Source of the DNA: Acidobacteriota bacterium
GTDB taxonomy: Bacteria; Acidobacteriota; Aminicenantia; Aminicenantales; Saccharicenantaceae
Direction: 5' to 3'
Assembly (NCBI GenBank): GCA_029569255.1
Contig: JAKQUO010000061.1
Location: forward strand, 62,001-126,000
Length of the DNA: 64,000 nucleotides
A model generated the notes under the pieces. The model worked only from the letters and a program-made list of their open reading frames with translations, made no database searches and had not been told where the DNA came from. A program made the translations under genes and the position numbers. This document shows positions 25,602 to 35,424 of this stretch, piece after piece (position 1 is the first letter of the stretch; every line of letters begins with the position of its first letter).

Positions 25602-26365
25602 GCCTGTCCTACCGCATCGCCTACGTCTTCCTGCGCAACCTCTATTCCTACAAGCGGTTCATCCTGCCGACCTTCCTGGTCAGCCTGGTCGAGCCGCTCT
25701 TCTACCTGGTCACCTTCGGCGTCGGCATGGGCGCCTACATGGGCGCCTTCGGCGGACGGCCCTACCTCCACTTCCTGGTGCCCGGGGTCCTGGCCTCGAC
25801 GGCCATGATGTCCTCGTCGTTCGAGTGCCTCTACGGGACCTTCGTCAAGATCGTCCACGAGAAGGTCTACGACTCCCTCGTCGCGACGCCCGTCTCGGCC
25901 GACGACGCCGTGGCCGGCGACATCGCCTGGGGCTCCTTCCGGGGCCTCGTCAGCGGCGGCCTGATGATGACCGTGGCCCTGGCCATGGGCGTCGCCCCGG
26001 CGGCCGCCTGGCGGGCCCTCGTCCTGGTCCTGTTCCTGGTCTTCATCGGCGTCCTCTTCGGCTCGCTGGCCATGATCGTCACCTCGATCTCCCCGAGCTT
26101 CGACTTCTTCAGCTACTACACGGAGCTCGTCATCACCCCGATGCTCTTCTTCTCCGGGGTCTTCTTCCCCCTCGACCGCTTCCCCGGCTGGATGAAGGCC
26201 CTGGCTGAGTTCCTGCCGCTGACGCACGCCGTCCGCGTCTCCCGGGCCCTGTTCGGCGGCGCCGCCGCCCCCGGCCTCGGGTGGAGCCTGGCCCTGCTCG
26301 CCGCGGTGGCCGCGGCCGCGTTCACCGTCTCCGTCCGGATGATGCGCAAACGCCTGATCAAATGA
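25598..26365 (+). CDS. ABC-2 permease, NodJ-like
   Basis: A 255-residue permease with six helices of the ABC-2 family, closest in layout to NodJ/DrrB (FLVPGVLASTAMMSSSFECLYG, TPMLFFSGVFFPLDRFPGWM). With the upstream ATPase it should export a lipid-like or polyketide-like compound, or a saccharide. The start overlaps the ATPase stop (ATGA). The following phosphoesterase gene also begins at this gene's stop codon. Confidence 0.88.
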   Translation: MSLSYRIAYVFLRNLYSYKRFILPTFLVSLVEPLFYLVTFGVGMGAYMGAFGGRPYLHFLVPGVLASTAMMSSSFECLYGTFVKIVHEKVYDSLVATPVSADDAVAGDIAWGSFRGLVSGGLMMTVALAMGVAPAAAWRALVLVLFLVFIGVLFGSLAMIVTSISPSFDFFSYYTELVITPMLFFSGVFFPLDRFPGWMKALAEFLPLTHAVRVSRALFGGAAAPGLGWSLALLAAVAAAAFTVSVRMMRKRLIK

Positions 26366-26379
26366 ATGGGAAGGTCGTC

Positions 26380-29076
26380 ATGACGCCCAGGTCCGTCCGC
26401 CCGGCCGCCGCCGGCGCCGCCATCCTGATCCTCCTCGCCGCCTCCGGGTCGGGCCGGGCCCCCGCCCCGTCCCAGGACAAGGAGACCGTCGGGGCCAAGC
26501 CGAGAGGCCGCACCGTCACCCCGGTCAACCAGGTCGTCACCCCGGCCGGCCTCCACCTCGCCTTGCCCGGGATGCGGCCCCAGGCCCTGGCCCTCTCGCC
26601 CGACGGGAAGCTCCTGGCCGTCGCCGGCAAGACCCACGCGCTCCTCGTCGTCGACCCCGCGACCGCCCGGATCCTCCAGCGGGTCGTCCTGCCGGCCGAG
26701 GCCCAGGAAGAGCGGCGCCCCGAGGTCGTGTCGCCGATGATCCTCGACCCCGACGAGGAAGGCCAGCTGAGCTTCACGGGCCTTGTCTTCGCCCCGAACG
26801 GGCGGCGCGTCTACATGAGCAACGTCGACGGCAGCGTCAAGGTCTTCTCGGTCGACCCGGACGGGACGGTCGAGCCGTCGCATACCATCCCTCTCCCCCC
26901 GGCCGACGCCCCGCGCCGCGCCGAGGAGATCCCGGCCGGGCTGGCCCTCACGGAGGACGGCGGACGCCTCTACGTCTGCGGCAACCTCTCCAACACCCTG
27001 CGCGAGATCGACGCGGCGACCGGTCGGGCCCTGCGGGCCTTCGACGTCGGCGTCGCCCCCTTCGACGTCGTCCTCGCCGGCGGCAAGGCCTACGTCAGCA
27101 ACTGGGGCGGCCGCCGGCCCAAGCCCGGCGACCTCGCCGGGCCGGCCGGGCGGGGAACGGAGGTCCGGGTCGATCCGGCGCGCTTCGTCGCCGGCGAAGG
27201 CTCGGTGAGCGTCGTCGACCTGGCCGCGGGGGCCGTCAAGGCCGAGGTCCCCGTCCAGCTCCACTCGTCGGCCCTGGCCCTCTCCCCCGACAAGCGCTAC
27301 GTCGTCTGCGCCAACGCCGCCTCGGACAACCTCAGCGTCATCTCCACCGCGACGGACGCCGTCGTCGAGACGATCTGGGTCAAGGCCAGCCCGGCCGACC
27401 TCTTCGGCGCCTCGCCCAACGCCCTGGCCTTCGCCCCGGACGGCAAGACCCTCTACGCCGCCAACGGCACCCAGAACGCCGTGGCCGCGATCGGCTTCTC
27501 CCCGGCGAAGAGGAAGTCCCGGCTGAAGGGCCTCATCCCCGTCGGCTGGTTCCCGGGGGCGCTGGCCTTCGACGCCCGGCGGAAGGCCCTCTGCGTCGCC
27601 AACATCAAGGGCCACGCCGTCGAGACCACGACCTACGAGCGGACCGGCGCCCCGGGCTTCAACACCCGCCAGCACGCGGGTTCGCTGACCATCGTCGCGG
27701 CCCCGCGGCGGAAGGAGCTCGGGGAGATGACCGACGCCGTCTACGCCAACTACCGCCGCGAGAGGATCGCCCGGGCCCTGCTCGAACCGCGCCCGGACCG
27801 GCCGCCGCGGCCCGTCCCCGAGCGGATCGGCGAGCCGAGCCTGCTCAAGCACGTCGTCTACGTCATCAAGGAGAACCGGACCTACGACCAGGTCCTCGGC
27901 GACGTCGGGGAAGGCAACGGCGACCCGGCCCTTTGCATCTTCGGCGAGAAGGTCACGCCCAACCAGCACAAGCTCGTCCGCGAGTTCGTCCTGCTCGACA
28001 ACACCTACTGCAGCGGCATCCTCAGCGCCGACGGCCATCAGTGGTCGACCTCGGCCTTCGGCACCGACTACCTCGAGCGCTCTTTCGCCGGCTGGCCCCG
28101 CAGCTACCCCGACGGCATGGGCCCGGACGAGGTCGACGCCCTGGCCTACGCGCCGACCGGCTTCCTCTGGGACAACGCCATCGAGCACGGCGTCTCGCTC
28201 TGGAACTTCGGCGAGTTCACCATGCCGGCGTGCGGCTGGGCGGACCCGAAGCGCGAGGGCGCGCCGAACTGGACGGACTACTACGACGAGTACCTCCACG
28301 GCCGGGGCCTGGTCCGGATCGGGAGCGTCCCGGCCATCCCCAGCCTCGAGCCGTTCTCGCCGAAGGACACCGTCGGCTGGAACATGGCCGTCCCCGACGT
28401 CTGGCGGGCCCGATACATCGCCGGCCAGGTCGCGAAGTGGGAGGCGGAGGGGCGGATGCCCCGGCTCATCATCGTCTGCCTGCCCGACGACCACACCAGC
28501 GGCGCGTCGGAGGGCTCGCCGACGCCGGAGGCCTGCGCCGCCGACAACGACCTGGCCTTCGGCCGCATCGTCGAGGCCTTCAGCCGCAGCTCGTTCTGGA
28601 AGGAGACCGTCATCTTCGGCGTCGAGGACGACCCCCAGAACGGCTGGGACCACGTCAGCGGCTACCGGACCACGGCCTACATCGCCAGCCCCTACGCCAA
28701 GCGCGGCGCCGTCGTCTCGACCCAGTACAACACGACGAGCCTCCTGCGGACGATCGAGCAGATCCTCGGCCTGCCGCCCATGAACCAGTTCGACGCCACG
28801 GCGACGCCGATGTTCGACTGCTTCACGACGACGCCGGACTTCCGGCCCTTCGAGGCCGTGCCCAGCATCGTCCCGCTCGACACGATGAACCCGCCGAAGG
28901 ACAAGATCGCCGACCCGCTGCTGCGGAAGCACGCCATCCAGTCCGGCAAGCTCGACTTCCGGCGGGTCGACGCCTGTCCCGAGGACACGCTCAACCGCAT
29001 CCTCTGGCACGCCGTCAAGGGGTCCGCGGCGCCGTACCCGGCCTGGGCCGTGACGCTCGTCGACGACGATGACTAG
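26380..29076 (+). CDS. Secreted beta-propeller phosphoesterase
   Basis: An 898-residue exported protein. After the signal peptide, residues about 40-450 form YVTN/NHL-like propeller blades (LALSPDGKLLAVAGK, LSPDKRYVVCANAASDN, FAPDGKTLYAANG). The rest is a phosphoesterase of the phospholipase C / acid phosphatase type in the alkaline-phosphatase superfamily: YVIKENRTYDQVLGD, LSADGHQWSTSAFGTDYLER, LPDDHTSG, VEDDPQNGWDHVSGYRT. Likely substrates are phosphodiesters or phosphomonoesters outside the cell. ATG 26380 has a GGGAAGG site; ATG 26362 overlaps the permease stop (ATGA) and is the alternative. Translational coupling to the exporter is notable. Confidence 0.85.
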   Translation: MTPRSVRPAAAGAAILILLAASGSGRAPAPSQDKETVGAKPRGRTVTPVNQVVTPAGLHLALPGMRPQALALSPDGKLLAVAGKTHALLVVDPATARILQRVVLPAEAQEERRPEVVSPMILDPDEEGQLSFTGLVFAPNGRRVYMSNVDGSVKVFSVDPDGTVEPSHTIPLPPADAPRRAEEIPAGLALTEDGGRLYVCGNLSNTLREIDAATGRALRAFDVGVAPFDVVLAGGKAYVSNWGGRRPKPGDLAGPAGRGTEVRVDPARFVAGEGSVSVVDLAAGAVKAEVPVQLHSSALALSPDKRYVVCANAASDNLSVISTATDAVVETIWVKASPADLFGASPNALAFAPDGKTLYAANGTQNAVAAIGFSPAKRKSRLKGLIPVGWFPGALAFDARRKALCVANIKGHAVETTTYERTGAPGFNTRQHAGSLTIVAAPRRKELGEMTDAVYANYRRERIARALLEPRPDRPPRPVPERIGEPSLLKHVVYVIKENRTYDQVLGDVGEGNGDPALCIFGEKVTPNQHKLVREFVLLDNTYCSGILSADGHQWSTSAFGTDYLERSFAGWPRSYPDGMGPDEVDALAYAPTGFLWDNAIEHGVSLWNFGEFTMPACGWADPKREGAPNWTDYYDEYLHGRGLVRIGSVPAIPSLEPFSPKDTVGWNMAVPDVWRARYIAGQVAKWEAEGRMPRLIIVCLPDDHTSGASEGSPTPEACAADNDLAFGRIVEAFSRSSFWKETVIFGVEDDPQNGWDHVSGYRTTAYIASPYAKRGAVVSTQYNTTSLLRTIEQILGLPPMNQFDATATPMFDCFTTTPDFRPFEAVPSIVPLDTMNPPKDKIADPLLRKHAIQSGKLDFRRVDACPEDTLNRILWHAVKGSAAPYPAWAVTLVDDDD

Positions 29077-29077
29077 G

Positions 29078-29100
29078 GGGAACCCGTCTCGGCGGTTCCC
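29078..29100 (+). terminator. Hairpin after the phosphoesterase gene
   Basis: GGGAACC, 9-nt loop, GGTTCCC directly after the TAG. There is no T-run, so it may be an RNA-end stabiliser rather than an intrinsic terminator. Confidence 0.35.
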
Positions 29101-29209
29101 AGGGGGTCCGGGGAGCGAGAGGCGAGCCCTCCAACAAAGCCGTTTATGGCCGGAACGGAACTGAGGTAAAATCGGCCCCGGCCGCGAATCCCGCGGGCAA
29201 GGAGCCGAC

Positions 29210-30964
29210 ATGGGTGTCCTCGAGCCGGTCGACTGGATCATCGTCCTCGGCTATTTCGCCATCGTCCTCGGCATCGCCTGGAAGGTCATGCGCGAGAAGC
29301 AGCGGACCTCGACCGACTACTTCCTGGCCGGCCGCCACCTCGGCTGGCTCATCATCGGGGCCTCCATCTTCGCCTCGAACATCGGGGCCGAGCACCTGGT
29401 CGGCCTGGCCGGGACCGGCGCGACCGACGGTGTCGCCATGGCCCACTACGAGCTCCACGCCTGGTGCCTGCTCGTCCTGGCCTGGGTCTTCGTGCCGTTC
29501 TACATGCGCTCCAGGGTCTTCACCATGCCCGAGTTCCTGGAGCGGCGCTTCTCGCCCGCGGCCCGGACGGCCCTGTCGCTCATCTCGCTCGTCGCCTACG
29601 TCCTGACCAAGCTCGCCGTCGGCATCTTCGCCGGCGGCGTCGTCTTCAGCGTCCTGCTGCCGGAGCTCAACTGGCTCGGCCTGGACAGCTTCTGGATCGG
29701 CTCCATCCTGGTCATCCTCATCACCGGCCTCTACACGGTCCTCGGCGGGCTCAAGGCCGTCGCCTACACCGAGGCCATCCAGACCTTCGTCTTCATCATC
29801 GGCTCGGCCCTGGTGACCTATTTCGGCCTCAAGGCCCTGGGCGGCTGGGGGCCGCTCCGCGACATCGCCGGCTCGGAGATGTTCAACCTCTGGAAGCCGC
29901 TCGTCCCGGCCGGCGTCCAGGGCACCTGGGCGCCGGTCAAGGAGGCCGGCCGGATGGCCTGGTACTTCAACGACAACTACCCCTGGATCGGCATGCTCTT
30001 CTGCGCGCCGATCGTCGGGCTGTGGTATTGGTGCACCGACCAGTACATCGTCCAGAGGGTCCTCGGCGCGCCCGACGAGCGCGAGGCCCGCCGCGGCTCG
30101 ATCGCCGCCTCCTTCTTCAAGCTCCTGCCCGTCTTCCTCTTCATCATCCCCGGCATGATCGCCTTCGCCCTGGCCAAGAGCGGCCTCAGCCAGCCCCTCC
30201 GCCAGGAGCTCTTCCAAGGCGGGGCCGAGCTCGTCCGGGCCAACGCCCAGAAGGCCTTCCCCATGCTCGTGGCCACGGTCCTCCCCGTGGGGGTCCGCGG
30301 CGTCGTCGTCGCCGGGCTCCTGGCGGCCCTCATGAGCTCGCTCGCGGGCGCCTTCAACGCCGCGGCGACGCTCTTCACCATGGACTTCTACCAGCGCCTG
30401 CGGCCGAAGGTGACCCAGGAACGCCTGGTCTGGATCGGCCGGGTGGCCACGGGCGTCATGGTCCTCATCGGCCTGCTCTGGATCCCGGTCATCCGCGGCG
30501 GCCGGGGGCTCTACGACTACCTCCAGGGCGTCCAGGCCTATCTCGCCCCGCCCATCTTCGTCGTCTTCTTCTTCGGCGTCTTCTGGAAGCGGCTCAACGC
30601 CAAGGGCTGCCTGGCCGCGCTCGGCGCGGGCTTCGGCCTGGGTCTCTTCCGGCTGGCCGTCGACACGCCGGTCAAGCTCGTCCCCGGGTTCGCCTACGCC
30701 CAGGGCTCGTTCCTGTGGGTCGTCAACAACATCTTCTTCCAGTATTTCAGCCTGATCATCTTCCTCGTCAGCGCAGTGGTCATGATCGTCGTCAGCTACC
30801 TGACGGGAGCGCCGTCCTACGGGAGGATCAGCGGCCTGACCTACGGCACGGTCACGGCCGAGCACAGGAAGGAATCGCGGGCCAGCTGGCAGGCCCGGGA
30901 CGTCGTCGCCTCGGCCGTCGTCCTGGCCCTCATCGCGGCCGCCTACATCTACTTCACGGGGTGA
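29210..30964 (+). CDS. Sodium/solute symporter (SGLT-like SSS family)
   Basis: A 584-residue protein with about 14 helices. FLAGRHLGWLIIGASIFASN and NIGAEHLVGLAGTGA are typical of sugar-type SSS members such as vSGLT, as are GLYTVLGGLKAVAYTEAIQT and LAALMSSLAGAFNAAATLFT. It probably imports a sugar or polyol with Na+. AAGGAG precedes the ATG. A possible promoter (TTATGG-17-TAAAAT, 29144-29172) lies in the preceding gap. It is transcribed alone. Confidence 0.9.
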   Translation: MGVLEPVDWIIVLGYFAIVLGIAWKVMREKQRTSTDYFLAGRHLGWLIIGASIFASNIGAEHLVGLAGTGATDGVAMAHYELHAWCLLVLAWVFVPFYMRSRVFTMPEFLERRFSPAARTALSLISLVAYVLTKLAVGIFAGGVVFSVLLPELNWLGLDSFWIGSILVILITGLYTVLGGLKAVAYTEAIQTFVFIIGSALVTYFGLKALGGWGPLRDIAGSEMFNLWKPLVPAGVQGTWAPVKEAGRMAWYFNDNYPWIGMLFCAPIVGLWYWCTDQYIVQRVLGAPDEREARRGSIAASFFKLLPVFLFIIPGMIAFALAKSGLSQPLRQELFQGGAELVRANAQKAFPMLVATVLPVGVRGVVVAGLLAALMSSLAGAFNAAATLFTMDFYQRLRPKVTQERLVWIGRVATGVMVLIGLLWIPVIRGGRGLYDYLQGVQAYLAPPIFVVFFFGVFWKRLNAKGCLAALGAGFGLGLFRLAVDTPVKLVPGFAYAQGSFLWVVNNIFFQYFSLIIFLVSAVVMIVVSYLTGAPSYGRISGLTYGTVTAEHRKESRASWQARDVVASAVVLALIAAAYIYFTG

Positions 30965-30977
30965 GGACGATCGCGCA

Positions 30978-31006
30978 TTGACGGCCGGGACCGGCGTTGG
31001 TATATT
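30978..31006 (+). promoter_or_regulatory. Promoter of the S9 peptidase gene
   Basis: TTGACG (30978-30983), 17 nt, TATATT (31001-31006). The leader is about 75 nt to ATG 31089. Confidence 0.6.
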
Positions 31007-31088
31007 CCGGACTCATGCCCATCTCCCCGAAGCATGACCTCGAGGACCGTTCCCCGCGGGGACGGCCCACCCCATCCGAGGAGGCCCC

Positions 31089-34013
31089 ATGAACAGGAAC
31101 GCCCGGAACCCGATCGCCCGGATCGCCGTCCTCGCCGCCCTCGTCCTGCCGCTCGCCTTCGCGGCCGGGACGTCCGCGGCGTCGAAGAAGCCGCTCACGT
31201 ACGACGTCTACGACGGCTGGCGCGCCATCCAGGGAACGCAGCTCTCGCGGGACGGCCAGTGGCTCGTCTACGCCCTCGCGCCCCAGGACGGCGACGGCGA
31301 GCTCGTCGCCTTGAACCTGACGACGGGCAAGGAATGCCGGGCCGCCCGCGGCCGCGGGGCCGTCCTCACGGTCGACGGCAAGTTCGTCGTCTTCACGGTC
31401 GCCCCGGTCAAGGCCGAGGCGGACAAGGCCAAGAAGGACAAGAAGAAGCCCGAGGAGCAGCCCAAGAGCGCCTTGGGCATCATGGACCTGGCCACGGGTC
31501 AAGTGACCACGGTCGAGCGGGTCAAGAGCTTCAAGGTCCCGGAGGATTCCGGCGCCTTCGTCGCCTACCTCCTCGAGCCGCCGCTGAAAAAGCCGGACGA
31601 GAAGAAGGACGAGGCGAAGAAGGAAGAGGCCAAGAAAGAGCCGGAGGCGAAGCCCGAGGGGAAGCCCGAGGCCAAGCCGGAAGAGAAGAAGGCCGAAGAG
31701 CCCAAGAAGGACGAGAAGAAGAAGGAACCGGGCAACGACCTCGTCGTCCGCGAGCTCGCCACGGGCAAGGAGACGAGAATCGCCGAGGTCGTCGAGTACG
31801 CCTGGAACAAACCCGGCACATGGCTCGCCTACGGCGTCTCATCCAAGACCCCCGAGAATGACGGCGCCTTCGCATGGGAATCGGCCTCGGGCAAGACCGC
31901 CGCCCTGCTCAAGGGCCTCGGCAACTACAAGAACCTGACCTTCGACGAGAAGGGCGGCCAGCTCGCCTTCACCAGCGACCGCGACGACTACAAGGCCGAC
32001 AAATCGGCCTCGAAGCTCTACCACTGGGCGGCCTCCTCGCCGGCGGCCGTCGAGCTCGTCCCGGCCCTGGCCAAAGGATTCCCCGCCGGCATGGCCGTCA
32101 GCGAGAACGGCCGTCTCCAGTTCTCCAAGGACGGCGGCCGGCTCTTTTTCGGCATCGCCGCGGCCCCCCAGCCCGAGCCCAAGGACGCGCCCGAGCCGGT
32201 CAAGGTCGATATCTGGAACTGGAAGGACCCCTATCTCCAGCCGATGCAGAAGGTCCAGGCCGAAGAGGACAGGAAGAAGACCCTGATGTGCGTCATGCAC
32301 TTCCTGCCCAAGGAGAAGAAGTTCGTCCAGCTGGCCACGGCCGACGTCCCCGACATCGCGCTCGCGGAGGACGCCAAGACCGCCCTGGGCTCGTCGAACC
32401 TCCCTTATCGCCAGCTGGAGTCCTGGGACCAGGGCTACCAGGACGTCTACGTCGTCGATGTCGGCACAGGGGCCAAGAAGAGGATCCTCGAGAAGACCTC
32501 GGCCGGGGCCCGCCTCTCCCCCGGCGGAGCCTGGGCCTACTATTTCAGCCGGGCCGACAACGCCTATTTCACCTATCGCCTCGCGGACGGCAAGACTTTC
32601 AACTTGACCGGGAAGCTCGGCGTCAGCTTCACCGACGAGGAGGACGACATGCCGGCCGAGGACCGTCCTTACGGCACGGCCGGCTGGACCGACGGCGACA
32701 GGGCGGTCCTCGTCTACGACCGCTACGACATCTGGGAGATCTCGCCCGACGGGGCCAAGAGCCGGATGGTGACGAACGGGATGGGCCGCCGCGACAAGCT
32801 CGTCTTCCGCCACATCCGTCTCGACCCCGACAAGCCGGCCATCCCGGCGAGCGGCCCGATCGTCCTGCAGGCCACGAACGACAAGACCCTGGCCACGGGC
32901 GCCTACCGCGTCGATCTCGCCGCGCCGACGGCCGACCCGGCCAAGGTCGTCATGCTGGACAAGCAGTTCGGGGGCCTGCAGAAGGCCAAGAACGCCGACG
33001 TCTACGCCTTCACCTGGCAGCGCTTCGACGAGTTCCCCGACCTCTGGGCGAGCGGCCCGGACTTCGCCTCCGCCCGCAAGGTCAGCGACGCCAACCCCCG
33101 GCAGGCCGAGTACAACTGGGGCCGGGCCGAGCTCATCGAGTACGCGAACGCCGACGGCAAGGTCCTGCAGGCCGTCCTGATCAAGCCCGAGGACTTCGAC
33201 CCGTCCAGAAAATACCCGCTCATGGTCTACATCTACGAGACCCGGGCCGTGGGCCTGCACCGCTACTACCCGCCTTCGCCGGGGACCAGCATCAATTTCA
33301 CCCGCTACGCCAGCAACGGCTACGTCGTCCTCAGCCCGGACATCGTCTACGAGGAGGGCTACCCCGGCCCGAGCGCCCTCAAGTGCGTCCTCCCGGCCGT
33401 CCAGAAAGTCGTCGACATGGGCTTCATCGACCCCAAGCGGATCGGCATCCAGGGCCACAGCTGGGGCGGCTACCAGATCACCTACCTCGTCACCCAGACC
33501 GACATGTTCGCCGCGGTCCAGGCCGGGGCCTCGGTCTCCAACATGACCAGCGCCTACGGCGGCATCCGCTGGGGCTCGGGCATGGTCCGCGAGTTCCAGT
33601 ACGAGAAGACCCAGAGCCGGATCGGCGCGCCGCTGTTCGCCCGGGTCCTGCAGTACCTGGAGAACTCGCCGGTCTTCTGGGCCGAGCGGGTCCGAACGCC
33701 CTACCTCTCGATCCACAACGACGAGGACGACGCCGTGCCGTGGTACCAGGGCATCGAGTTCTTCACCGCCCTGCGCCGCCTGGGCAAGGAAGCCTACATG
33801 TTCAACTACAACGGCGAGAAGCACGGCCTGCGCGAGCGGGAGAACCAGAAGCACTGGACCGTCCACCAGGACGAGTTCTTCGACCACTTCCTGCTCGGGA
33901 AACCGAGGCCGGAGTGGATGGAGAAGGGCGTCCCCTACCTCGAGCGCGGGAAGCGGGACGTCACGCCGCTCTACAAGAAGGCCGAGGAGAAGGCGCCCGA
34001 AGAGAAGAGGTAG
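31089..34013 (+). CDS. Secreted prolyl-oligopeptidase-family (S9) peptidase
   Basis: A 974-residue exported serine peptidase. The signal is MNRNARNPIARIAVLAALVL. The N-terminal two thirds form a propeller, interrupted at about 110-125 and 165-220 by Lys/Glu/Pro-rich low-complexity stretches (PEAKPEGKPEAKPEEKKAEE). The C-terminal alpha/beta-hydrolase domain carries the nucleophile in IQGHSWGGYQ, the acid in HNDEDDAVPW and the His in NGEKHGLRER. It should cleave peptides in the periplasm or outside, supplying the POT transporter. The charged insert lies between propeller blades and is unusually long. Confidence 0.9.
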   Translation: MNRNARNPIARIAVLAALVLPLAFAAGTSAASKKPLTYDVYDGWRAIQGTQLSRDGQWLVYALAPQDGDGELVALNLTTGKECRAARGRGAVLTVDGKFVVFTVAPVKAEADKAKKDKKKPEEQPKSALGIMDLATGQVTTVERVKSFKVPEDSGAFVAYLLEPPLKKPDEKKDEAKKEEAKKEPEAKPEGKPEAKPEEKKAEEPKKDEKKKEPGNDLVVRELATGKETRIAEVVEYAWNKPGTWLAYGVSSKTPENDGAFAWESASGKTAALLKGLGNYKNLTFDEKGGQLAFTSDRDDYKADKSASKLYHWAASSPAAVELVPALAKGFPAGMAVSENGRLQFSKDGGRLFFGIAAAPQPEPKDAPEPVKVDIWNWKDPYLQPMQKVQAEEDRKKTLMCVMHFLPKEKKFVQLATADVPDIALAEDAKTALGSSNLPYRQLESWDQGYQDVYVVDVGTGAKKRILEKTSAGARLSPGGAWAYYFSRADNAYFTYRLADGKTFNLTGKLGVSFTDEEDDMPAEDRPYGTAGWTDGDRAVLVYDRYDIWEISPDGAKSRMVTNGMGRRDKLVFRHIRLDPDKPAIPASGPIVLQATNDKTLATGAYRVDLAAPTADPAKVVMLDKQFGGLQKAKNADVYAFTWQRFDEFPDLWASGPDFASARKVSDANPRQAEYNWGRAELIEYANADGKVLQAVLIKPEDFDPSRKYPLMVYIYETRAVGLHRYYPPSPGTSINFTRYASNGYVVLSPDIVYEEGYPGPSALKCVLPAVQKVVDMGFIDPKRIGIQGHSWGGYQITYLVTQTDMFAAVQAGASVSNMTSAYGGIRWGSGMVREFQYEKTQSRIGAPLFARVLQYLENSPVFWAERVRTPYLSIHNDEDDAVPWYQGIEFFTALRRLGKEAYMFNYNGEKHGLRERENQKHWTVHQDEFFDHFLLGKPRPEWMEKGVPYLERGKRDVTPLYKKAEEKAPEEKR

Positions 34014-34144
34014 CGGTCAGCGGACCTCGAGCCCGACGATCGAGGCCGCCGGCGCGGCCGCCGGATACCGTCGCAAGGAGAAGGCTTCGGGGCAAAGCCA
34101 TTTGTGATATCCTGGGTGCCCATCACGTCCGCGAGGAGGCGATC

Positions 34145-34942
34145 ATGGCCACCGCCGTCTTTCAGGTCGACGCTTTCGCCGAGCGCCCTTTCGAGGGCAA
34201 TCCGGCCGGGGTCTGCCTGCTCGAGGGGCCGGCCGAGGCGGCCTGGATGCAGAAGGTCGCCGCCGAGATGAACCTGGCCGAGACGGCCTTCCCGCTGGCC
34301 GAGGGGGACGGCTTCCGCCTGCGCTGGTTCACGCCCACGGTCGAGGTCAACCTCTGCGGCCACGCGACGCTGGCCGCGGCCCACATCCTGTGGGAACAGG
34401 GGGTCCTCGCCCCCGACCGCGAGGCCCGCTTCGAGACCCTGAGCGGCCGGCTCACGGCCCGCCGCGACGGCGACCTCGTCGAGCTCGACTTCCCGGCCCG
34501 GCCGCCGCTCGCCGAGCCGCCGGCCTGGGCCGAGGCCGTGGTCGGGGCGCTGGGCGTCAAACCCGTCCATGTCGGCCTGAGCGCGGAGGACGTCATCTTC
34601 GAAGCCGCCGATGAAGCCGCCGTCCGCTCGGTCGCGCCGGACTTCGCGGCGCTCCGCGCCCTCCCCGCGCGGGGCGTCATCGTGACCGGCCGCTCGGCCG
34701 ACAAGCGCTTCGACTTCGTGTCCCGCTTCTTCGCCCCGTCGGTCGGCGTCGATGAGGACCCGGTGACGGGCTCGTCGCACACCGTGCTCGTCCCCTACTG
34801 GGCCAAGAAGCTGGGGAAGACGGCCTTCACCGCCCGCCAGGTCTCGGCCCGCGGCGGCGTCCTGCGCCTGCGGCTGGCCGGGGACCGGGTCAAGATCGCC
34901 GGCCGGGCCGTCACGGTCATCCGCGGCGAGCTCCTGGCCTAA
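34145..34942 (+). CDS. PhzF-family epimerase/isomerase-like protein
   Basis: A 265-residue protein of the PhzF fold, related to diaminopimelate epimerase. Family blocks are FQVDAFAERPFEGNPAGVCL, AEMNLAETAF (with the catalytic-type Glu), TPTVEVNLCGHATLAAAH and DEDPVTGSSHTVL. The reaction in this organism is unknown; PhzF relatives isomerise small acids. GAGGAGG lies upstream of the ATG. The stop overlaps the stop of the convergent ybaK gene. Confidence 0.88.
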   Translation: MATAVFQVDAFAERPFEGNPAGVCLLEGPAEAAWMQKVAAEMNLAETAFPLAEGDGFRLRWFTPTVEVNLCGHATLAAAHILWEQGVLAPDREARFETLSGRLTARRDGDLVELDFPARPPLAEPPAWAEAVVGALGVKPVHVGLSAEDVIFEAADEAAVRSVAPDFAALRALPARGVIVTGRSADKRFDFVSRFFAPSVGVDEDPVTGSSHTVLVPYWAKKLGKTAFTARQVSARGGVLRLRLAGDRVKIAGRAVTVIRGELLA

Positions 34943-35424
34943 GCCGCCGCGACCCTGACGGGCGTCGGCCGGAGCACCCGGACGAGGTCCGCGGGGGCGA
35001 GGCCGACGATGAACCCGCGCTTGCCGCCGTTGATGTAAATGACGGGCAGGTCCAAGACGGACTCCTCGATGTAGACCGGCATCGGCTTGCGCAGGCCGAA
35101 GGGCGAGATGCCGCCGACCGCGTAGCCGGAGTGGCGCTCGGCCGTGCCCGGCGCGCACGGGCGGACGGACGCGACGCCGAGGACGCGGGCCAGCTCCTTC
35201 GTCGAGACCTCGCGGTCGCCGTGCATGAGCACGACGAGCGGCTTCTTCGCCTCGTCCTCCAGGACCAGCGTCTTGACCACGGCGTGCCCGTCGACCCCGG
35301 CCTGGGACGCGAAGGCCGCGGCGCCGCCGTGCTCGACATAGGCGTAAGGGTGCTCGCTGAACGGGACCCCGGCCCGGCGAAGGGCCCGCACGGCCGGGGT
35401 CATCGGCGCCTTGTCGCGGGCCAT
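34939..35424 (-). CDS. ybaK: YbaK/EbsC-type Cys-tRNA(Pro) deacylase
   Basis: A 161-residue editing enzyme that hydrolyses mischarged Cys-tRNA(Pro) in trans. Features of the family are PYAYVEHGGAAAFASQAG, the invariant Lys in DGHAVVKTLVLED, PCAPGTAERHSGYAVGGISP with the GGxxP turn, and VYINGGKRGFIVGL. Its ATG shares one base with the stop of the upstream CDF gene (TGATG), so the two are co-transcribed, although no functional link is obvious. Confidence 0.9.
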   Translation of the reverse strand: MARDKAPMTPAVRALRRAGVPFSEHPYAYVEHGGAAAFASQAGVDGHAVVKTLVLEDEAKKPLVVLMHGDREVSTKELARVLGVASVRPCAPGTAERHSGYAVGGISPFGLRKPMPVYIEESVLDLPVIYINGGKRGFIVGLAPADLVRVLRPTPVRVAAA

